Source of the DNA: an uncultured Spirochaetaceae bacterium
GTDB taxonomy: Bacteria > Spirochaetota > Spirochaetia > Treponematales > Treponemataceae
Assembly: GCA_902792795.1 (NCBI GenBank)
Contig: CADBBB010000018.1
Span: 1-44,149, forward strand
Length of the DNA stretch: 44,149 bases
Direction: 5' to 3'
Under the pieces are notes generated by a model. That model worked only from the letters and a program-made list of their open reading frames with translations, ran no database searches and was not told the DNA's origin. This document shows, piece after piece, positions 15,886 through 24,105 of the stretch (position 1 is its first letter; every line of letters starts with the position of its first letter). A program made the translations under genes and the position numbers.

Positions 15886-15912
15886 GGGCCGTCCGCTTGG
15901 GCGGCCTTTTTT
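15886..15912 (+). terminator. Terminator of the histone-like gene
   Basis: GGGCCGTCC, GCTT, GGGCGGCC, then TTTTTT; a weaker hairpin AGGCG/CGCCT precedes it at 15865-15882. Confidence 0.85.
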
Positions 15913-16006
15913 GTTTCGCCCGCCCGCCGGAAGCGCGCCCGCCCTAGCGCTAGAATTTCTTTCTCTTTTATAGTAGAATACAAACCATTTCAAACAAGGA
16001 GTTCTT

Positions 16007-18430
16007 ATGACCTACGGATATTTTGACGACGACAACAAAGAATACGTCATCACCCGCCCGGACACGCCGGCCTCTTGGAGCAACTATCTTGGCTCCACCG
16101 TCTACGGAGCGGTAATAACGAACAACGCGGGCGGCTACGGCTTTTACAAGTCAGGCGCGCAAGGCCGCTTTATGCGACTCCGCTTCAACTCAGTTCCGAT
16201 GGACGCTCCCGGCCGCTACTTTTATCTCCGCGACCAAGAATCCGGCGACTATTGGTCGGCCAGCTGGCAGCCTTGCGGAAAGCCCCTCGACCAATACAAG
16301 ACAGAATGCCGCCACGGAACGGCCTACACAAAAATCACGTCGGAATATTCAGGAATAAAGACAGAGGCGCTTTACTACGTTCCCCTTGGACAAAATTTTG
16401 AATACTGGCGGCTCAAGGTAACGAACAATTCCTCAAAGGCCAGAAAGATTTCCGCCTTCACATACTGCGAGCCTTCCAACCAGTGGAACACCACGCAAGA
16501 CCAAGTCAACTTGCAGTACTCCCTTTTCATTTGCAAGGGCGAACAAAAGGACAACCTCTTGCGCTTCGCGATTCACGACAACCTTTACAAGCAGTTCCCC
16601 GACGAAGAGACTGGCGGATCGTGGCAGCACTCTTGGATGGCGCTCGCGCAAGGAAAGGTCTCGGGCTTTGACACAAGCCGCGAAGCCTTCTTGGGAACAT
16701 ACGGCTCCTACAAGGAACCGGCGGCGGTAATCGCAGGAAAGTGTACCGGCTCAAAGGCCTACGGCGACAACTTCTGCGGCTCCTTCCAGAGCGACGTCGA
16801 CCTAGCCGCCGGCGAGACAAAAGAGCTAATTGTTTTGTTTGGAATCGGCGACGCTTGGACGACAGGAAAAAAGACTGTCGAAGAATTTGGAAGCGCCGCC
16901 CGCGCCGACCAAGAATTTGAAAAGCTCAAGAAAAACTGGCACGCAAAGCTTGGAAGCTTTAAGGCGATGACTCCCGACGAGGACATAAACCACACCGTCA
17001 ACGTTTGGGGCCTCTACAACTGCCTCATCACCTTCGCGTGGAGCCGCGCCGCCAGTTTGGTTTACAACGGAGAGCGCGACGGCTTGGGCTACCGCGACAG
17101 CGTCCAGGACATTTTGGGCGTCGCCGCCGCCATTCCCCAAGAAGCGGAAGAGCGCCTTGTCCGCATGATCAGCGGCCAATGCAAAAACGGCGGCGCGGTT
17201 CCCGTAATTTCAAAGGACTTCAACGCCGGCCACGAAAAGGCGCCCAAGCCGGAGGAATTCCGAAGCGACGACTGCCAATGGTTCTTCAACTCGATTCCAT
17301 GCTTTGTGGCTGAGACCGGAAACTTTGACTTTTACAACAAGGTCGTTCCTTACGCCGACGGCGGCGAGGCGACGGTGTTCGAGCACTTGAAGCAGGCGCT
17401 CTTGTTCAACCTTGAAAGAATGGGAGCGGACGGACTTCCCTGCGGCCTCTTGGCCGACTGGAACGACTGCCTGCGTCTGGGCTACAAGGGCCAGTCCTTG
17501 TTCGTGGCCTTCCAGCTGCGATTGGGCCTCACAACTTACGCCGACATCGCGCGCCGCCTTGGAAAGCAGGCCGAAAGCGACTGGGCTCTCAAAGAGCGCG
17601 AAACCCTTGACGCCAACATCCAGAAAAAATGCTGGGACGGCCAGTGGTTCATTTGGGCCATCGCCGAGGACGGAACGGTTTACGGCACCCACACAATGGA
17701 AGAAGGCCAGGTTTACTTCAACACGCAAGTATGGGCGGTATTGAGCGGCGCCGCTTCTCCCGACCAGGCCAAAATCTGTTTGGAAACAGTGAAGGAAAAG
17801 TTGGCCACCCCCTACGGCCTGATGCTTTGCGCTCCGCCGTTCGTAAAGGCGCCCCGCGCAATCATGAGCTCTGTCGTCTACAACGCCGGAATCAAGGAAA
17901 ACGCCGGAATCTTCAACCACACCCAGGGCTGGGGCGTCATCGCCGAAGCCTTGATGGGAAACGGCGACCAAGCCTACGCCTACAGCAAGGCCTCGATTCC
18001 GCCGGCCTACAACGACAAGGCAGAAATCCGCCAGAGCGAGCCTTATGTCGTTGGCCAGACAACATACTCGACATTCTCGCCCCGCGCCGGAAACACGCGC
18101 GTCTCCTGGCTCTCAGGCGCGGCAACTTGGAACTACTATTCAATCACGCAATATATCTTGGGAATTCGCCCGCAATACGACGCGCTTTTGATCGACCCGT
18201 GCGTTCCGGCAAAATGGGACGGCTTTAAGGTGGAACGCCGTTGGCGCGGAATGAACTTGAGCATAGAGGTAAAGAATCCCGAGCACGTTTCCAAGGGAAT
18301 TGAATATATCGAAGTGAACGGAAAGCGCTTTGACAGCGCCACTGTTCCCCTGTCGGAACTGAGCGACGGAGCCAAAATCGTCGCCGTGATGGGAAAGAAC
18401 TTCAAGGACTACGACTGGCAGCGCCTGTAG
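16007..18430 (+). CDS. GH94 glycoside phosphorylase (cellobiose/chitobiose type)
   Basis: 807 residues, the size of cellobiose and diacetylchitobiose phosphorylases, with AAGGAG upstream and a TAGAAT -10 hexamer at 15974. Starts with YGYFDDDNKEYVITRPDTP and continues with NAGGYGFYKS, SGDYWSASWQP and RHGTAYTKI, all typical of the N-terminal beta-sandwich. The catalytic (alpha/alpha)6 barrel holds LGYRDSVQDILG and LLADWNDCL, where Asp484 is the general acid; the C-terminal part has GIKENAGIFNHTQGW, WLSGAATWNYY and GIRPQYDALLIDPCVP. It splits a beta-disaccharide with phosphate into sugar 1-phosphate and sugar, saving ATP. The SGDYW..SWQP stretch resembles ChbP, but cellobiose cannot be excluded. 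Cytoplasmic. Confidence 0.88.
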   Translation: MTYGYFDDDNKEYVITRPDTPASWSNYLGSTVYGAVITNNAGGYGFYKSGAQGRFMRLRFNSVPMDAPGRYFYLRDQESGDYWSASWQPCGKPLDQYKTECRHGTAYTKITSEYSGIKTEALYYVPLGQNFEYWRLKVTNNSSKARKISAFTYCEPSNQWNTTQDQVNLQYSLFICKGEQKDNLLRFAIHDNLYKQFPDEETGGSWQHSWMALAQGKVSGFDTSREAFLGTYGSYKEPAAVIAGKCTGSKAYGDNFCGSFQSDVDLAAGETKELIVLFGIGDAWTTGKKTVEEFGSAARADQEFEKLKKNWHAKLGSFKAMTPDEDINHTVNVWGLYNCLITFAWSRAASLVYNGERDGLGYRDSVQDILGVAAAIPQEAEERLVRMISGQCKNGGAVPVISKDFNAGHEKAPKPEEFRSDDCQWFFNSIPCFVAETGNFDFYNKVVPYADGGEATVFEHLKQALLFNLERMGADGLPCGLLADWNDCLRLGYKGQSLFVAFQLRLGLTTYADIARRLGKQAESDWALKERETLDANIQKKCWDGQWFIWAIAEDGTVYGTHTMEEGQVYFNTQVWAVLSGAASPDQAKICLETVKEKLATPYGLMLCAPPFVKAPRAIMSSVVYNAGIKENAGIFNHTQGWGVIAEALMGNGDQAYAYSKASIPPAYNDKAEIRQSEPYVVGQTTYSTFSPRAGNTRVSWLSGAATWNYYSITQYILGIRPQYDALLIDPCVPAKWDGFKVERRWRGMNLSIEVKNPEHVSKGIEYIEVNGKRFDSATVPLSELSDGAKIVAVMGKNFKDYDWQRL

Positions 18431-18463
18431 TCTTGTCATAAAAAAGCGCAACAAAAACGAATG

Positions 18464-18487
18464 ACCTCTGTCTAATAAGGCAGAGGT
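18464..18487 (+). promoter_or_regulatory. Hairpin holding the Shine-Dalgarno of the next gene
   Basis: ACCTCTG, 10 nt loop, CAGAGGT, then TTATTTTTATG. The only Shine-Dalgarno-like bases (AGAGG, 18482-18486) of the gene at 18495 are in the 3' arm. It may instead be the terminator of the phosphorylase gene, since a T-rich tail follows; both roles are possible. Confidence 0.5.
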
Positions 18488-18494
18488 TATTTTT

Positions 18495-19154
18495 ATGAGC
18501 AAAAAGAACATTTTTGAAAAGATAAATTCAATTCCCGCGCTTTTGGCCAAAAATTTCCAAAAATTCGCCAAAAAGCCCGCGTTGATCTTGGACGGAGACA
18601 AGAAAATTTCCTACAACGACATGAGATGGGATATTTTCAAGACTTCCAACATTTTGCGCGTCGGCGGAAAAACGCCCAAAAGCGTGGCCATTTTCATAGA
18701 CGACTCCCCGCAGGCGGTTGAAAGCTTTTACAGCGTCCTTTCGATCGGCTCAAAAGCCACGCTTTTGCGCTACGACATGAGCAAGGATGAAGTGGCCGCC
18801 GCCCTTAAAAACGAACGTCCCGAGGCGGTCTTCATCCGCGCGGCAAAGATGGACTTGCTTCCCCAGGACCTAAACGCCATCGTCTACGAAATCGCAAACA
18901 ACAGCGTCCTTAAAAAGCAGGATAAGGAAGAAATCCAAAAGCGCGCGCAAGAGGCGATCGACCATTCGGCCAACACGGTTTTGGCGGTGGCCTACTCTTG
19001 CGGAAACAAGCGCTCCGAACTTACAAGAAGCGACTTGGCCAAAATGATTGGAAAAAAAGACAAAGTAAAGAAAATCCACGGCTCGCTTGTCGACTACGTC
19101 GGAACTTTGTTCACAGCCTTCTTAAAGGGCCGCGCCGTCCAAGCAAGCCTATAG
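18495..19154 (+). CDS. Stand-alone N-terminal fragment of an AMP-binding (ANL) enzyme
   Basis: 219 residues; ANL-superfamily enzymes have about 500-650. The start (INSIPALLAKNFQKFAKKPALILDGDKKISYNDMRWDI) is the typical first subdomain of acyl-CoA/amino-acid adenylating enzymes, followed by KSVAIFIDDSPQAVESFYSVLSIGSKATLLRYDMSKDEV. The segment TVLAVAYSCGNKRSELTRSDL stands where the P-loop (YTSGTTGKPKGV..TH..L) should be, but Gly-Thr-Thr-Gly and the Lys are lost. The gene then stops normally, with about 25 basic residues after it. Adenylation is unlikely; a relic or a regulatory/binding remnant are the options. The open frame is intact, so it is not called a pseudogene. Confidence 0.6.
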   Translation: MSKKNIFEKINSIPALLAKNFQKFAKKPALILDGDKKISYNDMRWDIFKTSNILRVGGKTPKSVAIFIDDSPQAVESFYSVLSIGSKATLLRYDMSKDEVAAALKNERPEAVFIRAAKMDLLPQDLNAIVYEIANNSVLKKQDKEEIQKRAQEAIDHSANTVLAVAYSCGNKRSELTRSDLAKMIGKKDKVKKIHGSLVDYVGTLFTAFLKGRAVQASL

Positions 19155-19200
19155 GAACAGGCAAGGCGCGCTTCGCTTAAAGCCTTGACTCGTTCCTTTT

Positions 19201-19251
19201 GCGGCGCGAATAAAATTATCGCGCCGCAATAACTCTGCGGCGCTTTTTTTT
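19201..19251 (+). terminator. Terminator with competing upstream hairpin
   Basis: Segment 1 GCGGCGCGA (19201-19209), segment 2 TCGCGCCGC (19219-19227), segment 3 GCGGCGC (19237-19243) followed by T8. Segment 2 can pair with 1 or 3; pairing 2-3 forms the terminator. An inverted pair AGGAAC/GTTCCT precedes it (19155-19198). It lies between converging genes. Confidence 0.7.
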
Positions 19252-19253
19252 GC

Positions 19254-21212
19254 TTATTGGCCCAAAATCCTAAGGGCTCTAGCCATCAAGCCTTCGCCCA
19301 GAACGCGTCCGCCTGCCGGAACTTCTTCCTGAACCGCAACTATCGGACTTTCTTCCACGACTGTTTGTTCAACTTCAACTGTCGGGGCGGCCTCAACCGT
19401 TGGCTCGGCGGAGACTGCCGGAGCCGCGCTTCCGTCCAAAGAATCTTGGACATAAATCTTGAAGGGCTTTTCCAACTCAAGCGCGTTGGGGGCGGCGGCG
19501 TTTTGGAAGGGACTTACGGGCGACATCAATTCCGCGATATCGCCAAAGTTCTTAATCTCTTTGCTTAGGCCGCCTTCGTCGCTTGCCAGCGCGGCGTAAA
19601 TCACGTTCCTGTACATGGCGAACTTTCCAAAGCCGAACAAGAACTCGTCGTTGTCCAAGCTCAAGCCACCAAAAAAGTATATTCTTTTAAGTTCAAGCGC
19701 GCGCGCCAATTCCACGCAAAAATTCTTTAGCGCGGGCGAAACAGTTTTTTCTTCCGTGACTTTTTCGGTAACGACAACCAGCGTCGTGATGTCTTCCATT
19801 TCGTTGGGCTCATGCTTGTCAAGCCGGTCTTCCGGTCGGTCGGGATAAAGCGCGCGCTCGTCGACAACCTCAAAGGCCTCGGACATGCTTTGCATTCCGT
19901 AAACAAAGCGCGGCTCCTGGGGCTCGGCAGATTGAGGCTCTTCCTCCGGCTCGCCGCCGTCCTCTCCGTCGTGGGCGTGGGCTTGCGCGTCGCGTATGCG
20001 GGCGGCAAATTCTTCCTCGCTTTCTTCTTGAATGCCGCGCATGACCGCTTCGTCCAATTCTTCCGGCGTTATGCGCACGTCCTTCATTTCGTCTTCGTCG
20101 GAACTTTCCTCATGCTCTGTCTGCTGGCCCAAAATGTCGGCCAACAAGTCGTCGGCGGAAGATTCTGGAATAGCGCCCGACTGCCCCATGATGTCGGCCA
20201 GCAGGTCGTCGGCGGAATTGGGCGCGGCTTCTTGGTCTTGCGAACCTTCTTCTTCCGGCGTCTCCACGTCGTCCAAAATGCTGTCCTCTATTCCGCCGTT
20301 CTCTTCGTCAAAAATTTCTTCTTGGCTAACGGCAGCCGCCTCTTGTTGTTCTTTTTCTGCGAGCGCCGCTTGGTATTCCTCGGAGCTTGTATCGACGATT
20401 TCCGCCACGGCTTCGGTCTTGAGCGCCACAAATATCGGGTGCTCGACGAGCGGGCAGTCTATGTAAATGCGCTCAAGCGCGTCGCAGCCTTGAAAAGCCT
20501 CGCTGTGGCTTTGGACGACAGTTTGCGGAATCGTTATTTCAACAGCGCTCACGGGAACTTTTATCAAGGCCAAGGAACCGTCGTCGCGGCGCGCAAAAAG
20601 GCAGCCGTCGTCGTCAATATAAAAGGCCGGGTTTTCTTCCGCAAAACGAATGTGCGAAAGGCTGGTACAATTTCTAAAGGCGTCGTCTTCTATCAACCTT
20701 AGGCCGGCCGGCAAAACGACTGTCTTTAAATTTTCGCAATAGCCAAAGGCGCCGCTGCGAATCGCGGCAACAGTTTTTGGAAGCGTCGCGGACTCCAAGG
20801 AAACGCATTCGGAAAAAACGTTTCGGGGCAGCTCGCGGATGCCGTTTCTAAAAGGAATTTCTTGGAGCGACGCGCAGCATTCAAACATGCTCTCGGAAAA
20901 GGCCGAGATTGTGTCGCTCATTTCGATTTTTTCAAGCGAAAGGCAGCCTCTAAAAATGCCGGGCTCCACGACCTTAAGCTCTTTGGGCAAGCGGACAAAC
21001 TGCAGCGCGTCGCAACCGGCAAAGGCTTCGTAGTCAATTTCGGTTACGCTGTCGGGCAAGACCAAGCGGTTTACGGGAGCGTCGGCAAGCGCCCGCCTGT
21101 CGATTTTTTCAACGCCATGAGGAACTGTAAGTTCGGCCGGACAATTTTGCTCGTAAACGCTGGAAAGAGTCTTGTTGTCGTTTGTCAAAAATAATACGTC
21201 GCTTGCCTGCAT
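19254..21212 (-). CDS. Cytoplasmic BspA-type leucine-rich-repeat protein with acidic linker
   Basis: 652 residues without a signal peptide, which is unusual because BspA-like LRR_5 proteins are normally exported. Residues about 20-260 are 23-residue LRR_5 repeats (LVLPDSVTEIDYEAFAGCDAL, IEMSDTISAFSESMFECCASL and so on). About 270-470 is acidic and low-complexity with SADDLLADI-M/L-GQ occurring twice, a possible short interaction motif. About 470-590 is a separate folded domain (VVVTEKVTEEKTV, LELKRIYFFGGLSLDNDEFLFGFGKFAMYRN) with no assignment. The tail has Val/Glu/Pro repeats and ends in LGEGLMARALRILGQ. Its promoter is TTGCAA-17-TATAAT with an 8 nt gap to ATG. Confidence 0.8.
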   Translation of the reverse strand: MQASDVLFLTNDNKTLSSVYEQNCPAELTVPHGVEKIDRRALADAPVNRLVLPDSVTEIDYEAFAGCDALQFVRLPKELKVVEPGIFRGCLSLEKIEMSDTISAFSESMFECCASLQEIPFRNGIRELPRNVFSECVSLESATLPKTVAAIRSGAFGYCENLKTVVLPAGLRLIEDDAFRNCTSLSHIRFAEENPAFYIDDDGCLFARRDDGSLALIKVPVSAVEITIPQTVVQSHSEAFQGCDALERIYIDCPLVEHPIFVALKTEAVAEIVDTSSEEYQAALAEKEQQEAAAVSQEEIFDEENGGIEDSILDDVETPEEEGSQDQEAAPNSADDLLADIMGQSGAIPESSADDLLADILGQQTEHEESSDEDEMKDVRITPEELDEAVMRGIQEESEEEFAARIRDAQAHAHDGEDGGEPEEEPQSAEPQEPRFVYGMQSMSEAFEVVDERALYPDRPEDRLDKHEPNEMEDITTLVVVTEKVTEEKTVSPALKNFCVELARALELKRIYFFGGLSLDNDEFLFGFGKFAMYRNVIYAALASDEGGLSKEIKNFGDIAELMSPVSPFQNAAAPNALELEKPFKIYVQDSLDGSAAPAVSAEPTVEAAPTVEVEQTVVEESPIVAVQEEVPAGGRVLGEGLMARALRILGQ

Positions 21213-21220
21213 AATATTTT

Positions 21221-21249
21221 ATTATACACCACACTGGGAAATTTTGCAA
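21221..21249 (-). promoter_or_regulatory. Promoter of the LRR gene
   Basis: Minus strand TTGCAA, 17 nt, TATAAT; the hexamer ends 8 nt before ATG 21212, so the 5' leader is one or two nt at most. Confidence 0.65.
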
Positions 21250-21254
21250 CGATT

Positions 21255-21434
21255 TTAGCGGGCGGCGGCGAATTGCGGTTTTGCGTCCATATTTTTGCTG
21301 AACGTAGTGATGCGCACAGAGCCGTTGGGTGTTACGGCCGCGAGCTTCCATCCCTCGCCCAAAATAGACTGAATTTTTGTATCGGCCTGAATGTCGCCGA
21401 TCTTGTAAATGAACGTTCTGATTGTGTTGTTCAT
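21255..21434 (-). CDS. DUF4177-like small protein
   Basis: 59 residues from ATG 21434; a longer frame starts 25 codons earlier, but AAGGGG stands 5-6 nt before the chosen ATG. RTFIYKIGDIQADTKIQSILGEGWKLAAVTPNGSVRITTF matches the small DUF4177 pattern (strand, helix, GEGW-L, strand). Function unknown; cytoplasmic. It lies between pth and the LRR gene on the same strand. Confidence 0.65.
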   Translation of the reverse strand: MNNTIRTFIYKIGDIQADTKIQSILGEGWKLAAVTPNGSVRITTFSKNMDAKPQFAAAR

Positions 21435-21539
21435 GATTCCCCTTGACATCACGATTTTTTTAATGCATCGATTTATTATCGGAAGAAAATCGCGCGGCCT
21501 TAAGGACAAACAGGAAGCGTCCGGCTCAATACGAGCGGC

Positions 21540-22190
21540 CTACTCAATCTTCACTTTGGCCCACTGCGGGAGGAGGCGCTGAGGCTCGCTGGCGAGAATG
21601 GCGCGGCAAAAAAGCTCGGCGGCCTTGTCGTAAACCAAGCTCATCGTTATCGCCTCGTCGCCCTTAAAGTCGCTCAAAACATAGTCGGCAATGTTGACGC
21701 CGGCGGGCTTTGAAATGCCAAAGCGCAGGCGCCAAAAATCGGCGGTGCCCAAATTTTCTTTTGTGGAACGCAGTCCGTTGTGGCCGGCAAGTCCGCCCGA
21801 CCACTTTAAGCTGAAAGTTCCGATGGGAAGCTCAAGCTCGTCGTGGCATACCAAAATTTCGGACGGCTCAATCTTAAAGAATTTGGCAAGCGCCAAAATC
21901 GAGTCGCCGGACAGGTTCATCAAAGTCCAAGGCTTTAAAAAATAAATTTTGTCGGGCGGATTTTTGGGCTGGACAAGATTTCCTTCCTTATTCAAAAGCT
22001 GCGGAAAATATTTTTTCGCCTTTTCCGCAAATTCCGCAAAAGTCAAAACGGCGTATTCGCCCTTAAATTTTTGCTGCCAGTCCAGCTCCCCAAAAAAAGG
22101 AAGCGCGCCCGCAAACTGCCACGCCGTGTTGTGCCTGTTCTTTGCGTAGGCGGAACCAACGTTCCCCAAAAATGCCGCGAGTTTAATCAT
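21540..22190 (-). CDS. pth: Peptidyl-tRNA hydrolase
   Basis: 216 residues from ATG 22190 (MIKLAAFLGNVGSAYAKNRHNTAW). Recycles peptidyl-tRNAs. Landmarks: LGNVGSAYAKNRHN (the usual GLGNPG.YA.TRHN with catalytic His), FLKPWTLMNLSGDS, EILVCHDELELPIGTFSLKWSGGLAGHNGLRS, where His and Asp of the active site are kept, and FWRLRFGISKP. Somewhat longer than the ~190 of E. coli Pth because of an insertion near residues 35-70. The -10 hexamer TATCAT ends exactly 6 nt before this ATG, so an upstream in-frame ATG at 22208 is excluded. Confidence 0.92.
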   Translation of the reverse strand: MIKLAAFLGNVGSAYAKNRHNTAWQFAGALPFFGELDWQQKFKGEYAVLTFAEFAEKAKKYFPQLLNKEGNLVQPKNPPDKIYFLKPWTLMNLSGDSILALAKFFKIEPSEILVCHDELELPIGTFSLKWSGGLAGHNGLRSTKENLGTADFWRLRFGISKPAGVNIADYVLSDFKGDEAITMSLVYDKAAELFCRAILASEPQRLLPQWAKVKIE

Positions 22191-22196
22191 AGCGCA

Positions 22197-22248
22197 ATGA
22201 TAGCGCATTCGAGCGGCGTTTGCAATTCCCGCGCGAATTTAGTATACT
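22197..22248. promoter_or_regulatory. Divergent pth/aroA promoters sharing one -35 box
   Basis: TTGCAA at 22220-22225 is its own reverse complement. Leftward: 17 nt then TATCAT (22197-22202), 6 nt, ATG of pth. Rightward: 17 nt then TATACT (22243-22248), 6 nt, ATG of aroA. The arrangement is exactly symmetrical. Two polymerases cannot bind at once. Confidence 0.7.
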
Positions 22249-22254
22249 AGCGGC

Positions 22255-23577
22255 ATGAACATTATTTCCACGCCGCATAAACTTTCCGGCAAAATAACGG
22301 TGCCGGGCTCCAAGAGCCATACGATCCGCGCCTTGATTCTTTCCGCGTTGGCGGAAGGCTCGTCAAAGATTTCAAATCCGCTTTCCAGCGCGGACTGCCT
22401 TAGCGCCGCCAACGCGATTCCGCTTTTGGGAGCGGACGTCGACTTTGGTGACGGAACTGTGTGGACAGTCAGCGGCGCGGGAAAAAACATCCACTTGCCC
22501 GACGACGTAGTGAACGTGGGAAACTCCGGCTCCCTCCTCTACTTTTTGTCGCCCGTCTGTTCCACCTTTGAAGGAACTGCTATCTTTACCGGAGACGCAA
22601 GCATAAGAAAGCGGCCTGTCCATCACGTGGCCGACGTGATAAGACAAATGGGAGCCGACGCTTGGTGCGCCGTTCCCGGAGCCAAGACCTGCCCGCTCGT
22701 GGTGCGCGGAAAGGCCGACGGAAAAAATGTCGTCCGCACGGAAGGCTCGATTTCCAGCCAATACATAACCGGAATGATGATGGCGGCGCTCAGGCTTCCA
22801 AACGGCTTGCGCATTGAATTGTCCGACCCCAAGGAAACGCCCTACCTTACGATGACAAAAGTTTGGCTTGAGGAATTTGGAGCGAGCGTCCAAATGTCGG
22901 ACGACTTTAAAAATATTTGCGTCACGCCGCCCGCCCAACTAAAAGCTAAAGACTTCGCGATTCCCAGCGATTGGGAAGGAGTGGCATTCCCGCTAATCGC
23001 CGCGCTCTTGACCGACAGCAAAATCACGATAGAGAACGTTGACTTTTCGGGAAGCCAAGGCGACGACAAAATCGTTGACGTCTTGCGCTCCGTCGGCGCC
23101 GACATTGTGGAAGATAAAAAAGCGAAGACCCTTACCGTTACCGGCGGAAAGCCCTTGAGCGCGCGCGGCCTTCCCGACCAAACTTTGCGCGTTCCAATCT
23201 CCGGCTTTCCGGACGCGATTTGCGCGCTTGCCGTGGCCGCCTGCTTTATCGAAGGAAAGACGATTATCGAAGACGCGGCCGTTTGCCGCCGCAAGGAAAC
23301 CGACCGCATCTCCACGCTTAAAGTTGAGTTGGAAAAATTGGGCGCAAAGGTTGAAGAAGGCCCGGATTGGATGGCGATTTACGGCGGACAAAAATTGCAT
23401 GGCGGCCTAATACAAAGCCACGACGACCACCGCATCGCGATGGCCGCGGCCTGCATGGGACTCGCGCTCCCCGCGGGCCAATCAATTGAAATTGTCGGAG
23501 CGGAATGCGCGGCGGTTTCGTTCCCGCGCTTTTACGAATTGATGAACGGCCTTGGCTGCGGCTTTGTCGAACGCTGA
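22255..23577 (+). CDS. aroA: 3-phosphoshikimate 1-carboxyvinyltransferase (EPSP synthase)
   Basis: 440 residues. Sixth step of the shikimate pathway: joins shikimate 3-phosphate with phosphoenolpyruvate. Seen: GSKSHTIRALILSALAEG (S3P binding), VVNVGNSGSLLYFLSPV (the GNSGT..R region, here without the usual Arg), QYITGMMMAALRL, RRKETDRISTLKVELEKLGA (KE.DR) and HDDHRIAMAAACMGLAL (D-D-H-R). The GNSGSLLYF variant departs from the GNAGTA..R of glyphosate-sensitive E. coli-type enzymes. No Shine-Dalgarno; predicted leaderless. It is not next to other aro genes here. Confidence 0.93.
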   Translation: MNIISTPHKLSGKITVPGSKSHTIRALILSALAEGSSKISNPLSSADCLSAANAIPLLGADVDFGDGTVWTVSGAGKNIHLPDDVVNVGNSGSLLYFLSPVCSTFEGTAIFTGDASIRKRPVHHVADVIRQMGADAWCAVPGAKTCPLVVRGKADGKNVVRTEGSISSQYITGMMMAALRLPNGLRIELSDPKETPYLTMTKVWLEEFGASVQMSDDFKNICVTPPAQLKAKDFAIPSDWEGVAFPLIAALLTDSKITIENVDFSGSQGDDKIVDVLRSVGADIVEDKKAKTLTVTGGKPLSARGLPDQTLRVPISGFPDAICALAVAACFIEGKTIIEDAAVCRRKETDRISTLKVELEKLGAKVEEGPDWMAIYGGQKLHGGLIQSHDDHRIAMAAACMGLALPAGQSIEIVGAECAAVSFPRFYELMNGLGCGFVER

Positions 23578-23594
23578 CAAAAACTGGCGCAAGC

Positions 23595-24053
23595 CTAAGA
23601 CTGCGCGCCGCCTTTAAAGCCTTCCAGCATTTTGTGAAGGTTTTTCATAAGGGCCGCGCCGTCCACTTGTTCCAGCTTGGCGGCGCAAATAAGCTTTTCT
23701 GGATTTTCGCGGCACTTTTTTTCAAGCGTCTTTCCCTTGGAGGCGAGCGAAATGATCACGCTGCGCTCGTCGCTTTCTGACCGCTCGCGGACGACCAAAT
23801 TTTTGTCCGCCATCTTTTTTAAAAGCGGCGTGAGCGTTCCAGAATCCAAAAAAATTTTTTGCCCAAGTTCCTTTACTGTAATTTTGTCTTTTTCCCAAAG
23901 CGCCATCAAGACAACGTACTCGGTGTAAGTCAAGTCCAACGGATCCAAAATAGGCTTGTAGGCTTTTATAATTTCCCGCGAGCACGCGTAAAGGGCAAAG
24001 CAAAGCTGCTTGTCCAGCCGCAAAAGCTCCAGGTCGTCTTTATTCACTTGCAT
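23595..24053 (-). CDS. MarR-family transcriptional regulator
   Basis: 152 residues. Winged-helix domain: LDKQLCFALYACSREIIKAYKPILDPLDLTYTEYVVLMALWEKDKITVKELGQKIFLDSGTLTPLLKKMADKNLVVRERSESDERSV, with the wing (D-E-R) intact. The single Cys pair early (QLCFALYACSR) is like the OhrR-type redox sensors, where an N-terminal Cys responds to organic peroxides. Promoter TTGATT-17-TATGCT sits at the end of the TPR gene; a palindrome AATTGA-GT-TCAATT (24092-24105) lies just upstream of its -35 and covers the TPR stop codon, a candidate operator. Confidence 0.88.
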   Translation of the reverse strand: MQVNKDDLELLRLDKQLCFALYACSREIIKAYKPILDPLDLTYTEYVVLMALWEKDKITVKELGQKIFLDSGTLTPLLKKMADKNLVVRERSESDERSVIISLASKGKTLEKKCRENPEKLICAAKLEQVDGAALMKNLHKMLEGFKGGAQS

Positions 24054-24059
24054 TTTAAA

Positions 24060-24105
24060 AGCATAGCATAAAATTAAAAATAAATCAAGTGAATTGAGTT
24101 CAATT
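24060..24105 (-). promoter_or_regulatory. Promoter and palindrome upstream of marR-like gene
   Basis: Minus strand TTGATT (24083-24088), 17 nt, TATGCT (24060-24065), 6 nt, ATG. Palindrome AATTGA-GT-TCAATT at 24092-24105. Confidence 0.6.
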
